From contig CM043947.1 in assembly GCA_014529385.2 (NCBI GenBank), positions 121,034,891 through 121,098,890 of the forward strand: 64,000 nucleotides of DNA. Direction: 5' to 3'. Made by a program: the position numbers and the translations under genes. Below the pieces are notes generated by a model. It saw only the letters and a program-made list of their open reading frames with translations. It was not told where the DNA came from and did not search any database. Shown in pieces: positions 11,655 through 22,781 of the stretch (its first letter is position 1; every line of letters starts with the position of its first letter). Source of the DNA: Adiantum capillus-veneris (Eukaryota > Streptophyta > Polypodiopsida > Polypodiales > Pteridaceae).

Positions 11655-12839
11655 TCAAAACATATAGCAGAAAAATGACACAAAGGAGATGATCCCCCAA
11701 ATAATGCATATGGTGTCAATCCAGCCTTCACTTTTCAGTTTCTCTTCTTTCAACTCTGACTGAACTCTAATGTATTGGCGGTAAGACTTCAAGACTTCGT
11801 TGTGATTCATGCTTTTGCGACAACTCAAAGCCTCCATCAAAGCTAACACACTATGTCGCCCATTAAGGTGGGCACCTGCCATATCCTCTAGCTGTAGGCT
11901 GAGCTCTGTTATAACCAAAGCACTTTTTCTTGCTTCTGTGAGAGAACAGTTGGTTAGAAGTTTGCATTTGAGAACCACATTGCACTGAACCACTTTGCGG
12001 GACAACAAAGGGTGGGCAGGCAAGATAGACCCAAAGCGGACCAAGAAATGTTTGTCGCTAGGCCAATGCCTCTGACCACACAAAGGTCTCCAGCTTGACA
12101 GATTGGCCATCTGCTTGGTCCTCTTGTTTACAACAATCCAGCTCACTCGTATGTCATCTCGTAAAGCCTTCCAAAACCTGCCCTCCTTTCTCTCTTTCTC
12201 TATAGAAACAACAAGTGGAAGATCCTCACTTATCACTGTCCCACTAGCAAAGGCCTGCTCATCATCTTCATCATTGTAGGTTAAGGCATCAATTCTGAAA
12301 GGGCAATTCGAAAACCACCCATGAAAGTCACTTGCACCTGGAATTCCATGTAAGACCCTTGTGACAACCGGCTTTCCTCGGAACACAACATCAACAATTG
12401 AAATGAAATCATCTGGTGATGTGCCATAGAGCTCTTCAATCATGTCTTCCTCATCATCAAACCAATCCTCTGCATCTTTCAAGGTGGTGTCCGCAATATC
12501 AAAGACAAAGGGCTGTTTATTGACAATAAGGGGAAAGCATTCACAGTAAAATCTGTGGAAACCACCCACAGAAGAAGCTATGGACTTAACATGTGGGTCA
12601 TTTGTAGAAGGCCATTGTTGGTTGCATATGCGTTCCCATATCCTTTCATCCAAAGAGATAGAGCGGAAAACAGACCCTGCACATGCGGCTATTGCAAGCG
12701 TTAAGCCATCTACTCGGCTCAGCACTTCATAGAGAACGTCGTCGTTGATGACAACCTCCATGTTACTCATCTCCGAGATTCTCACTGACAAATTGCGGCC
12801 CTTACACTGCACAGGAACACAAGGGTCACTGAGAAGCAT
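11655..12839 (-). CDS. F-box protein, At2g27310-like family
   Basis: Uninterrupted frame of up to 394 codons. Residues about 27-72 form an F-box: VINDDVLYEVLSRVDGLTLA, AACAGSVFRSIS, then ERIWERICNQQWPS. This F-box links substrates to SKP1 in SCF ubiquitin ligases. Next comes GGFHRFYCECFPLIV, seen in the plant family with Arabidopsis At2g27310 and At2g36090, then a 200-residue substrate-side region. The C-terminus (IDTICIIWGIISFVSFFCYMF) is a hydrophobic segment that could anchor it in a membrane. The first Met at 12839 may be wrong: a pyrimidine-rich tcctgtgcag ends at 12807, so the first 11 codons may be intronic. Met at 12770 or 12761 then fits better, or an in-frame ATG in an upstream exon. 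It is the only intact gene I trust here. Confidence 0.85.
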   Translation of the reverse strand: MLLSDPCVPVQCKGRNLSVRISEMSNMEVVINDDVLYEVLSRVDGLTLAIAACAGSVFRSISLDERIWERICNQQWPSTNDPHVKSIASSVGGFHRFYCECFPLIVNKQPFVFDIADTTLKDAEDWFDDEEDMIEELYGTSPDDFISIVDVVFRGKPVVTRVLHGIPGASDFHGWFSNCPFRIDALTYNDEDDEQAFASGTVISEDLPLVVSIEKERKEGRFWKALRDDIRVSWIVVNKRTKQMANLSSWRPLCGQRHWPSDKHFLVRFGSILPAHPLLSRKVVQCNVVLKCKLLTNCSLTEARKSALVITELSLQLEDMAGAHLNGRHSVLALMEALSCRKSMNHNEVLKSYRQYIRVQSELKEEKLKSEGWIDTICIIWGIISFVSFFCYMF

Positions 12840-13052
12840 TCAAATGACACAGCTAAAGGAAGGAATGTGGGTCAGAAAGTGAATGTGTGCATGTGCACAG
12901 AGAGAGAGAGAGAGAGAGTCTGTGTGACTATGTCTCTGTGCATCATGTAGACCATACTAACGTAGTGCAGAGACCATACCTATGAGAAAGCAGAGAAGAA
13001 CCGCAGCACACAAACATACGTTCGTGCTTGACTGTGTGGGTGTGTGTTCATG

Positions 13053-13096
<44 letters not shown>

Positions 13097-13303
13097 CTTA
13101 CACGTTTAGAAAGGAACTAGCTGGTCGAGGTAGTTCTACTACTTTAATGGAGCCCGTGAAAGGCCCGAAGAAGCTAGATTTACAGGATGCTGTCCGCAGA
13201 GAACGAGAACGAACGTCGAGCAGACGGTCTTTTTCAGGGGAAAGGAAATGCGTGAAGGCAACTGACAAGGATGGATTAACAAATTAAATTCATGCACACT
13301 CAC
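12807..13303 (-). other. Candidate intron at the 5' end of the F-box gene
   Basis: On the minus strand a strong donor (gacg|gtgagtg, GT starting at 13303) precedes a strong acceptor (tcctgtgcag, ending at 12807). Splicing would join an upstream exon containing KLMT in frame with CKGRNLSVRISEM of the F-box frame. The intron would carry GA/CT tracts at 12901-12919 and 13056-13094. Confidence 0.45.
13056..13094. repeat. (GA)n microsatellite
   Basis: About 19 GA units; shorter GA tracts lie at 12901-12919 and 13345-13372. Confidence 0.95.
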
Positions 13304-13341
13304 CGTCATCAATTTTCCAAATGCTCTGGAGTCTGCGCTGA

Positions 13342-13376
<35 letters not shown>

Positions 13377-13403
13377 GCGCTACGGTCTGCGATGTTGCAT
13401 GAA

Positions 13404-13573
13404 TCTTTAAGTGTTGGGCGCCTCTGCGTTGTGTGTGTGTGTACCCGGGGCGTGAGTGAAAGTGGATCAAGTTGCCCACTTGCTAGGGTCTTTAAGTGTT
13501 GGGCGCCTCTGCGTTGTGTTTGTGTGTACCCGGGGCGTGAGTGAAAGTGGATCAAGTTGCCCACTTGCTAATT
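13404..13573. repeat. 85-bp tandem duplication upstream of the F-box gene
   Basis: Two copies (13404-13488 and 13489-13573) start tctttaagtgttgggcgcct and include tacccggggcgtgagtgaaa. They are nearly identical, so the duplication is recent relative to its surroundings. It lies in the probable promoter or first exon of the F-box gene. Confidence 0.9.
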
Positions 13574-13739
13574 CTATGGGCTACGCAAACCAGGTGCCAT
13601 GGAAACCTTGCATTGTTGACACGACCCATCCCCAGGAAAGCTCCAAAAGGCAGGTAAAACTTGATGCCGTTACTCTGATTTGGAAGCGGAAAAGGATAGA
13701 TTGCCGCTACCAAAGGCTAGACGTGTAGCACTCAGAGTC

Positions 13740-14458
13740 AAGGAAACCCTAATCGCAAGTGTTCTTCAAATTCTACCATAAGCAGAGGCAGAAACCTTGA
13801 TTTATCAGGATTAAGAAAGCCCGAATGGCTTGAGCCCAGTACCCACCATTGAATTACCTTGATGTGACCCGATACCCTTTCCTGCAGGTCTCTGTCCTTC
13901 ATCAGCTTTCTTACAATAGAAGAACCCCTCCTTTATCAGGATGAAGGAAACCTGGGGCTCTTGAAACCCTAATTTGACAGACTCGCCCGGAAATTACCTT
14001 GATGTGACCCAAACTCTTTTATACAGGCCTTCTGTCCTTTCTTCCTCAGCTTTCTCATGAAAGACCATCCAAAGCTTGTTTAAAAGTTCTACTCAGAGAG
14101 AGAGCTGGCCAGGTAATGAGGATGCAGATGAGCTCTCTTCTTCTGACTGGTTCATAAGTGAGGGGTCCAGTCCATGCATGCTCCTGCTTTTTTGGAGTCA
14201 ATCAGCAGCTCTTTGAAAATTTTTGCAAATACTTAAGAGACCCAAGTTGAATCAGGTGCTTTTGGGTTGAACCCAGATCCCCAAATCTGGCTTTAAATGT
14301 CACTGGGCTCTTTCTTCATCATCAAGAAAGAGGGGAATGGCAGGTAGCAAACATGAAGAGTGTGTGGGAGGCTGGAGCGCGGATTATTACTTATCTAGGC
14401 TATTTATGCAAGCTCTTATCAAGATGGGCTCTATGATTATGCGCTCACATTTACAGAC

Positions 14459-14495
<37 letters not shown>

Positions 14496-14790
14496 GAGGA
14501 GATATATATTTGTCTGCGAGCGTGCATTTGTGGCATTTTGTAGAGAGATGTCTGCAATGATGGTACTATAAAATATTCTAGTCATGCAAATTCAATCTAC
14601 ACAGCCACCAATCAATTGAATTTCCCAAAGATGCTTCCTGTGGTGAACACGAAGGAATGAAAGGGATGCTGCAAATAACGCAAGCTCGCAGACAGATAGC
14701 GATAATGGGAGAAGACGGCAGCTAGATGGAGACGAAGGCGAAAGTCTTGACGGGGTTATTATTTTTTTACCAAACAGAACGCAGCCTAGC
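13740..14790. other. Intergenic, with an imperfect duplication about 140 bp apart
   Basis: Segments starting attaccttgatgtgaccc occur at 13854 and 13994. They continue with similar text through 'tctgtcctt...cagctttct', so an older local duplication is present. A (CT)n tract lies at 14461-14491. No gene seen. Confidence 0.5.
14461..14491. repeat. (CT)n microsatellite
   Basis: About 15 CT units. Confidence 0.95.
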
Positions 14791-14794
14791 AACA

Positions 14795-14890
14795 CCAGTG
14801 GGCGTTAGTTGGATCTGTTACGGTATTGGACTAGAGGGGCGTATTGCCGACGGCCTGAGTTCGAATCTAATGTTCCTTTTTGAAAAGGGG
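14795..14890 (+). mobile_element. Candidate tRNA-derived SINE head
   Basis: A possible RNA polymerase III A box (gggcgttagttgga, near 14800) and B box (gagttcgaatcta, 14856-14868) are spaced as in a tRNA gene. No cloverleaf with good acceptor pairing can be drawn, so a tRNA-derived SINE fits better than a working tRNA. Confidence 0.4.
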
Positions 14891-15079
14891 AAGGCGTAGC
14901 CTCTCCACTCGAAAGGAAGCCTAAGAAGCTTGATGTGCGAGAAATCTTGAGAAGTAATGAATAAATTTGAGTGCGAGCCACTACTAGGAGTATATTGGTT
15001 CTTGTCGCGTTTTATTTAGCGGGATCTCCACATATTCCCTTGCTTCCTTGCCCTTGGCTCTTCAATTTCTCCAAAACGT

Positions 15080-15190
15080 AGTATCGGTGTTCGAACGCAA
15101 GCACGTAGAAGATTGGCTAAAGAGCGCGTCATTTAACCACTCAAGCTGACCTCATTAGGCTATAGTCACGCAAGGCTTAGTTTCTCGTGA
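15080..15190 (-). mobile_element. Candidate tRNA-derived SINE head, opposite orientation
   Basis: On the minus strand an A-box-like agcttgagtggtta (near 15149-15136) precedes a B-box-like gcgttcgaacacc (15098-15086). It faces the plus-strand candidate at 14795, about 200 bp away. Confidence 0.4.
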
Positions 15191-16028
15191 GCTAGGTCGA
15201 CAAAATCTGACGTTGCGCAGCTTTTTGCAGTAGGCCATCGGCTTAGTACACTTACTATTCCTTTTTCACCATAGTTGAAAAACTATGCCCGTTGCTTGCC
15301 GGTGTGCCCTTTGTTTCTCTCTCCTCGTTGCGCCTCAACCTCTCTCTCACTACTTGCGCTTCCCTGTCGCCTTTTGAGTTGTCGTACCTGCCATCGTGAG
15401 GCATGTCGAGGCTTACAGATAACTAAGCCTCGCATGACCATGCCCTCAGGCGAATGTTATTTTATGAAAAAAAAACTCAACCCTCGTCTACTACTACTGC
15501 TGCTGCTCAGCCTTCCTGCACGATCTCGTCTCAACATCTCCCTCCTGCACCTCAGCCTACCTGCCCGTTCTCGTCTTCTGTTCCTGCTTTCGCTGCGCAT
15601 TGTCGTCACCTATTCAAGTGGAATCTTGCAAGATTCCCCTTAATGGGACCTTTTCTAAAATCGGAGGCACATACCTCTTTTCCAAAATAAAATTTCTGCT
15701 TTTATTCCAAAAAACTTAGTCAATGTAGCTATTCTAGATGGCTAGAGCTTTATTCTCCGTTTAGATTACTTCTAAGATGATGGTCATAGGCAGCATAGTT
15801 ATTTCAATCTATGACCATGCCTCGATCCTGATCATGATAGTGATCATGCAAGGAGAGTCAAGAGGCATAGTGCTAGTGTGCAAGGAAGTTTGTAACTATG
15901 CCGATTTTGGCATGGTTGCCCTTGTAACCTGTTTAAGCTTTTAATGGAGGGAGAGGTGGCAGGTTTATGAGTTTTGCAGTTCTCACGTGGCTTCTTGAGA
16001 AGCTATCACATGGGTTTCCCTTGTGCAG

Positions 16029-16029
<1 letters not shown>

Positions 16030-16118
<89 letters not shown>

Positions 16119-16129
16119 TGTGTGTGTGT
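16030..16129. repeat. Compound (CT)n(GT)n microsatellite
   Basis: About 22 CT units pass directly into about 24 GT units with one TA interruption. Both strands give spurious Ser-Leu or Thr-His ORFs. Confidence 0.95.
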
Positions 16130-16981
16130 GCCATCGACATGCTCTCCACCTCCAAGTGTTGGTTCTGAGTTTGAACTCCATGTGTGACCGCTCTGAATGT
16201 TTAGTTTTGCAAGCATTTATTACCAAAGGCTTAGTTCACCTCAATTATTTATAACAAAAAACTATGCACCATGTGACCGTACTCTAATCATGATATTTAT
16301 ATGTTATTACATACGTGTAAGAGCTTAATTTAATCTAATCCCAATCTATATATGTGACTACAATATCCAATTGCACATGCTAAAAGTATGTGTCTCATTA
16401 TGTAGGGACGTGTCACCACTTATGTAGGTAGGCAAGAATATGTGTGTGTTGTCTTTCTATGTGGATTCTCATGCAAGGCCGGCTGTCAAGACGGCTTGAT
16501 AAGGATAAGCACAAGATGACATTCATATATTGAACAAAGATTATTCAACAAAAAGACTAATTAATCTTTGTTATAAGGCTTCCATGGAAATTCCATAGCG
16601 GTGCCTAAAGTAAACACTTGTACGACTCTTGTAATGCAACATTTCAAACAATTGCCCTACTAATATACTATTCATGCATTTGTGTACTATTGTTTACATT
16701 TGGGTGGGACTTTCATTCTCTTCACTCTCTTTGGTCGGTATTACTAAATTACTAAGCACCAGATTGTCAAATTGGCACACGACTCGCAGGTACTATTGCA
16801 AATATTGCCCCCTCATGACCAAAAGCGGACATGATTACAATTAATAAATCACAAGTGAGACTCCCTCCGCCTTCGGCGAAGTGGTCGCCTGCGACAACAA
16901 AAAAACTATCAAAGTATGAAAGCTCATTGTTGTCATTTACAATGGTGGTGTGATATGAAGGAAAGTTACATTCAAACCCTC

Positions 16982-16985
<4 letters not shown>

Positions 16986-17054
<69 letters not shown>
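16986..17054. repeat. Compound (CT)n(CA)n microsatellite
   Basis: CT tract followed directly by a CA tract. Confidence 0.95.
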
Positions 17055-17205
17055 TTGTAAATCAGTGCACGGACATAACACATGGTCCAAAGAGCAATCC
17101 CACCATTACTTATGAAGCTTCCTATTACCATTGATCTAGTATCACCAATAGCACTAACCTCTTTATTCTAATCCCCTTCCGTCTTGCATAGAAAATAATA
17201 GTGAA

Positions 17206-17207
<2 letters not shown>

Positions 17208-17281
<74 letters not shown>
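17208..17281. repeat. Compound (TA)n(GA)n microsatellite
   Basis: About 21 TA units followed by about 15 GA units. Confidence 0.95.
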
Positions 17282-17282
<1 letters not shown>

Positions 17283-17497
17283 AATCTCACTTCGTGGCAC
17301 TTATGCTTTCAATTCAATCAAAGACGATGTGCTAGGTTTTTCAATTAAATAAAGGGGGGGGAGTTATAATAAGGGGAGATGCCCACCTCACAAAATCTTG
17401 TAAATCAGCATCCTATGACATGGATTGGGCATCACACATCACACACACACACACAAGGTTGAAGGATTCACACAAGTGAGGATGAGGAAAATCGAGC

Positions 17498-17501
<4 letters not shown>

Positions 17502-17537
<36 letters not shown>

Positions 17538-17550
17538 GGAGAGAGAGATT
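17502..17550. repeat. (GA)n microsatellite
   Basis: GA tract with one GGAGG interruption; a CA tract lies nearby at 17438-17455. Confidence 0.9.
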
Positions 17551-17762
17551 TCTCACTCGTGAATGGTGTACTACATGGATGCAAGCCTCCCTCCATTCAG
17601 GTTAAGAAATTGGAAACTTATAATTAATTGATGTCCCCTAATCTGATCATGAGGGATGCTTGCTATCGCCAAATAAGAGCTTCAAACCAAACATAACATA
17701 GCTATGGTTTTTCAATTATACCATGTTGAATAAAGAAGTCAAATAAAAAATTTCTAGAGAAA

Positions 17763-17763
<1 letters not shown>

Positions 17764-17828
<65 letters not shown>
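17764..17828. repeat. Compound (GT)n(GA)n microsatellite
   Basis: GT tract followed directly by a GA tract. Confidence 0.95.
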
Positions 17829-18670
17829 ACAGTTGTGGGTAATCATCATCGCTTAGCTCAACAAAGCAGACACAAAGGAAGCTCCATCTTCTGTTGCCAT
17901 TGATGTCGACCTTAGCATGGCATAGCTCTCATGTCTGCTTCCACTTTCTTTGCTCTTCAACACAGAGTGGAGACCAAACATGCTCAGTTGTAGAAGAGAG
18001 TGCCAGTTAGGGCTAAGCGCGGTAGAGGGAAAATCGTAACCTGGCCCCCAAAAAACCAGATCTGTTAGATGGGGGTTCCCTTCCTGCGACTCATCAAACC
18101 TCGCTTTGTCTTTTAGTAATAACCACGCCTACACCTATGTGCGAGCATGTCTTTTTGGGCAAAAGAATATTTACAGGTCGAAGACCAAGCTTTCACATCT
18201 ACTCCATCTCTATCGACTTGAATGTAAGCCAAATGATTGTGTCTAGTGTTTGCAGCGTAGGTGCTATGTTGAAACGTATCGTAGAACATTTAAGGTCTCA
18301 AGTTTGGGCACATAAAGGAACGCATACATCACTCGTGTAGCTAGCCCCTATGTGGAGTTCACGTTGTTATGCTACTCACATGCGACCTTGTAGAATTGCT
18401 GCTTTTGTCATTTTTTATGGCGATCGTTTGAAAAAGACACACACAGATTTTATTATCGTCCTCGGAGGTCAAATATGACCTATGGGACCAAAGCTATATG
18501 TGATGTAGTATGTGTATGGCTGATGAGTGACTCTCGATGCTCCAAAATTGTGGTGATGAGAGTCGCAATGGAGAGACCACATTGTGGCTGGGAGAGGAAA
18601 GTGTGTAGGTCTAAGTCATGACTGAAAATGTGAGAGAAGCAAGTTCGGATGTGACCGAAAGCTGAGCACT

Positions 18671-21243
18671 CTAGTAGTATGTGGTACTCAGACTCTCGAA
18701 CTTGCAGTGAGCATAATGTGCATAGTCGATTTGACTCTTCTCCATTTCCACTTCAACTTCATAAAGAAGAACGAGTGTCACCAAAGCATCAAAAAGATAC
18801 TTCTTCAGAACCCAACACTTGATGTTTCTCGCATTACACATGTTCTCAAATGCATAATATTGTCTCTTTCTCGCTTCCAAATGACGCATAGCACATTCAT
18901 ACCACTTGTGATTGGACAGAACCTCAAGGCCAAGGTACTTAAAGCTCTCAACAACTTCAAGTGTTTCATTGTTGTACACAATGCATGGCTTCTCCTTATG
19001 GTTGGTTTTCACAAGCATAACCTTTGTTTTGGATTCATTCACAATCAGCCCCCTATGCAAGCAAAAGTTCTCAAGGACAACCATAAGCTTTTTTGAATCT
19101 TCTAAAGTCTGTGCTAGAAGCACTACATCATCCGCATACAACAAAAGCATGATTACCGCATTGCAAATAGTGACATCTTCAATGCCTTCTTCTTTCTCCA
19201 ATTGATTGATGCAAAGACCAAAGAGAGTTGGTGACAACGGACATCCTTGTTTAACCCCAATAGTGCTTACAATTTTTTTTGAAATTTCTCTTTCCATGCG
19301 CAATTGACAAATCACCTTCTCATGGATTCGAGAAACCGCAAGCATAAACTCACTTGGCACTTGGAGTTCCCCATCCTTCTCCACAAATTGTTACGTGGAA
19401 TCATATCAAAGGCTTTCTTAAAGTCCACAAAACAACAATCCAATCGCTCGCCTTTCAAACCGACTTTCCTCCATGAGAACACGAAGAGTGACAAGATAAT
19501 CAATGGTGTTATGGCATCGATGAAAGCCCGCTTGTCCTTTTGCATGCTTGTCATTCTCTTCAATCCAATCACTCAATTTCATCTCCATTATGCACCCAAA
19601 CAACTTTGCCATAAGAGACCCAATCATTATAGTCGTTAGTTGTTTACATTCTTTACATCCCCTCCTTTATGCAAAGGCTTAACCCAATTAGTACTCCAAT
19701 CATAAGCCATACCATGTTGAAGTGCAAGGTTGAACATATCACACATCCACTCATGGGTAAAATCTCCCGTCCATTTGATAATCTCCGACTTGATACCTTG
19801 AAGATCCCCCGCTTTGCGAGTGGCCAACTTTTTAAGCCCACCGTATACATCCTCAGTAGTAAAAAAAAGAGAGCATACATGGGGGTGAACCAACATTTGC
19901 TTGCTCATATAATTGCCTACAATGTGTGTACATATCCACAAGACTCAAGTTACCAAAATTCTCAACCCGCTTGCCCCTCAGGTTTCTCCAAAATCTTCCA
20001 CATACATGTGCCTTTTCTTGAACTTGAAAAGGTTGTTGCTTTACTTCTCATCTTCTTCTCTTTTTTGAATCAATGCCTTGTATGTATGCAAATGACTTTG
20101 ATAGTTGTCTTTGTCCATAGTTGCATCAAGATCTATCAAGGACTTTCGAGCATCTTGACATTGTTTATCAAACCACCTTTTGCGTGATCTATCTTTGTTG
20201 ATACCATGGAGATGCTTTATGGCAAAGCATTCTTCGGCATAAGAACAAATAACTTTCTTAAAAGCTTCCCATTTAGTTTCCAATGGTGCGTCATATTGAA
20301 TTGTCATCCATAACTTTTGCTCAACCGTTTCAATGTACATTGGTGCCCGTTTGAAATCCATACATAGTGATAATTTCTCTTTCCTTTGGCTCATATTATC
20401 ATGCTTAGTTGCTTCTCCACATGAAAGGTCAATACATAAGGTTCGATGGTCGGATTTCAGGGTCCATTGGCCAAGCATAAAACTCTTTATGCGATACATG
20501 CTGGTTTTGAAGAGTAGCACATAGTCAATCACACTGTCCCCATTATGTTTCCTACATGTAAATCCATGGGTTCCACTCCATAAAGATACACTATTGGCAA
20601 TGAGCATACCCATGCTATTACACATGTGTAAAAGTAACTTTCCATAGTGATCCGTCTCTTTCTCATCCATTGAAGTACGATCATACAAGTGAACTTCCTC
20701 CAACTCCCTTGAAATGTATGGCATATCAAATTGTTGAGTATCATGTTGCAATGTTTTTGTGTGAGAATTCATATCCCCAAATACAATAACATCACCTTCA
20801 CCTTTGAAATAAGCAATGTACTCTTCTAAATCAAAAAATGGTTGATCTCTATCCATGCAAGCATAAAAGGGAGAATCATGATGAGGAATGTAGCAACCGG
20901 CTACAAAAGTGGGTGCTCTTTTTGGTGTCATAATTTTCAGTCATACAGAACGTTTGTACTTGTCATCTTTTTCAATTGATACAAAATCTTTCAATCCTTT
21001 CTTAACCATACATGCTACCCCTCCTTGCCCTCTTTGTTGCTTGAGATTCTTTGACCACATCAATGAATGTACATTGTAATCCTCCAAGTCGTTAATCCTT
21101 TGTGTATCATGCTCCCAAGTTTCAACAAGAAGTACAACATTGACTTTGCTTGCTAGTTTATCAATGCCAACCCCCGTATTCCATGGGTATCCGTTACAAT
21201 TCCAAAAGCATATTTTCAATTGTAACTCGGTCTCATAGGTCAC
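18671..21243 (-). pseudogene. LINE ORF2: endonuclease and reverse transcriptase
   Basis: The endonuclease starts near 21243 with KICFWNCNGY (catalytic Asn) and continues with VETWEHD (Glu), GCYIPHHDS, VFGDMNSHTK (Asp/Asn) and SDHRTLCID (Asp-His near 20440). All these active-site motifs are still legible. A stop lies at 20941-20943. After stops around 20041-19941, the RT region shows TNWVKPLHKGGD, DFKKAFDMIPR, GVKQGCPLSPTLFG and the catalytic YADDVVLLA (near 19130). Frames change several times between 19940 and 19310. The frame from 19384 to 18671 is open, but ends soon after the thumb-like region; the usual long C-terminal tail is absent or unrecognisable. Confidence 0.85.
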
Positions 21244-21249
21244 ACATCC

Positions 21250-22185
21250 CTATTTGCTCGAAGGACTTGCCTCCTCCTTGGGCACATTTTCTTCATGAGA
21301 GATCTCCTTGTTTTTCTTCTTCTTTTCATCATATGCCTTGCGACGCATATTTTGTTGTTTAATAGTGAGATTTTTACATACAAAACATTTTGTATGTCTC
21401 AAATAGATCCAACTATTATCAAGGATAATCTTTTGTTTGGTCTCATCCGGCATGGTGCATACAATTGGCCGTTCTCCCGAGCGAGGAGCTCCTTGCTTTC
21501 CCACTCTATGTGCTCATAGACCATAACTCCGGACATACCAAAGTGGGTTTTGAAGAAATCTTCGATAACAATGGCAAGAGAAGGAGGTGTCTCTAACTTC
21601 TCTTCGAGAATTCCACAAATAACAATGTTCTTGGAACGTTGCTCCCGTCCTTCAACTCCTCCACATCCATATTCTCAACATTCTTTGTTTGAACCATAGC
21701 TTGCATGAGTGAGAAATTAGGAACCACATTGTTACCACATACATGTTTGTGCATACAATTTTCATGTCGCATACATCCCGGCTTATGGTGTCAAATTTCT
21801 CCTCTTTCAATACATGGTCATGCTCTACTTTGCTCATGCGCTCCTTCAAAGCATTCAAGTCCACAAGAGAGCGTTTACATTTCTTGACTTCCTCTTCAAG
21901 TTGCATCAAACGTGTTGTTTGCATCTCAAGTGTCCTCTTGAGATTCTCATTCTCAACCACAAGTACCCTTAGTGTGCCATTCTCCATTGCAAGTGCTCGT
22001 AATTCTTCGCCTTGTTTGTTTACGGTCTCTTGCAACGATACCAAGTATTCCATGATCATGGTTTTCGATGTCGTTGGTTGGGTGGTTGTGTTGCTATCTC
22101 CACACTTAAGAGATTTTGGATCATTTTCCACAATGGTCGTGGACCTTGTTGAAGAAGAAGAACCCTCGCGAGTGCCGGAAGACAT
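21250..22185 (-). pseudogene. LINE ORF1: coiled-coil RNA-binding protein
   Basis: Start MSSGTREGSSSS gives a Ser/Thr-rich head, then a coiled coil (about residues 55-130: LQETVNKQGEELRALAMENG, MQLEEEVKKCKRS, LNALKERMSKVEHD). Further down, RSKNIVICGILEE resembles the RRM of L1 ORF1. A C-terminal domain with GERPIVCTMPDETK and a basic RRKAYDEKKKKNK follows, ending at 21250 just before ORF2. A frameshift near 21720 and another near 21510 split it. L1 ORF1 proteins form trimers that coat the LINE RNA. Confidence 0.75.
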
Positions 22186-22314
22186 TGCATGTACTATAAG
22201 AGTTGAGATTCAACTTTCTTGAGCTTGTTCACTTTGGAAATGCTGCTACAAAAACGCCTTCCATAACTCTGAAATTTTTTGTCTTTACATCAATGCATAG
22301 AGGGCATTGTGCTC

Positions 22315-22367
<53 letters not shown>

Positions 22368-22405
22368 AGAGAGAAGCATTCCGGGAAGGCCCCTGCCTTG
22401 CAAAT

Positions 22406-22447
<42 letters not shown>

Positions 22448-22781
22448 AATAGCTCAAGACAGTTCAGTTACAGTTAATGCACCTCATCATCTTGGAGGGA
22501 GATTTAATGACTTAGCTTTCTTTCCTTCGCAAAATTTCTTGCTGTCATAAAATCTAATATCTAACTAATTCAAATGATTTTCTCATATTAAATTGATCAT
22601 TTAATGTGGGAGAATAAATGGGAAAAAGAGTTAGAATATAAACATGTGCTTATGGATCTATCTCAGCACGGGACCAAAGTCAATGGGTCCAAATGACAGA
22701 TGGTCTGTCAAAGGGCAATGCTAGCTAATGGATCTTGAAATACCTTAGGGTTGGCTTCATTAAAAGACCTCCAAAGTTTAG
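22186..22781. other. Spacer with two GA tracts between the LINE and the Ty3 LTR
   Basis: No gene. GA tracts lie at 22319-22365 and 22409-22445; the rest is AT-rich and unremarkable. Confidence 0.6.
22319..22365. repeat. (GA)n microsatellite
   Basis: About 23 GA units; a second GA tract lies 44 bases downstream. Confidence 0.95.

Larger units (their letters stand above)
15191..18670. other. Intergenic desert rich in compound microsatellites
   Basis: No supportable gene. Compound dinucleotide tracts sit about every 500-1,000 bases (listed separately). Remaining sequence is AT-rich and unique as far as I can see. Confidence 0.6.
18671..22185 (-). mobile_element. L1-type LINE (non-LTR retrotransposon)
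   Basis: On the minus strand an ORF1 protein, an apurinic-type endonuclease and a reverse transcriptase follow one another. This is the order of L1-clade elements, which nick the target and prime reverse transcription there. Coding ends abruptly near 18671 before the usual post-RT C-terminal region is complete. I did not find a clear poly(A) tail or target duplication, so the ends are the limits of recognisable coding. Numerous stops and frameshifts make it inactive. Confidence 0.85.

Noticed and set aside
14795-15190. Functional tRNA genes
   Set aside because: A- and B-box-like motifs exist, but no acceptable acceptor and anticodon stems can be drawn, so I call SINE candidates instead.
15275-15690. 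Two overlapping plus-strand ORFs rich in Ser, Leu and Cys
   Set aside because: Low-complexity readings of CT-rich sequence with no domain or codon bias evidence.
15967-16254. ORFs through the CT/GT tract
   Set aside because: They exist only because dinucleotide repeats lack stops; the peptides are Ser-Leu or Cys-Val repeats.
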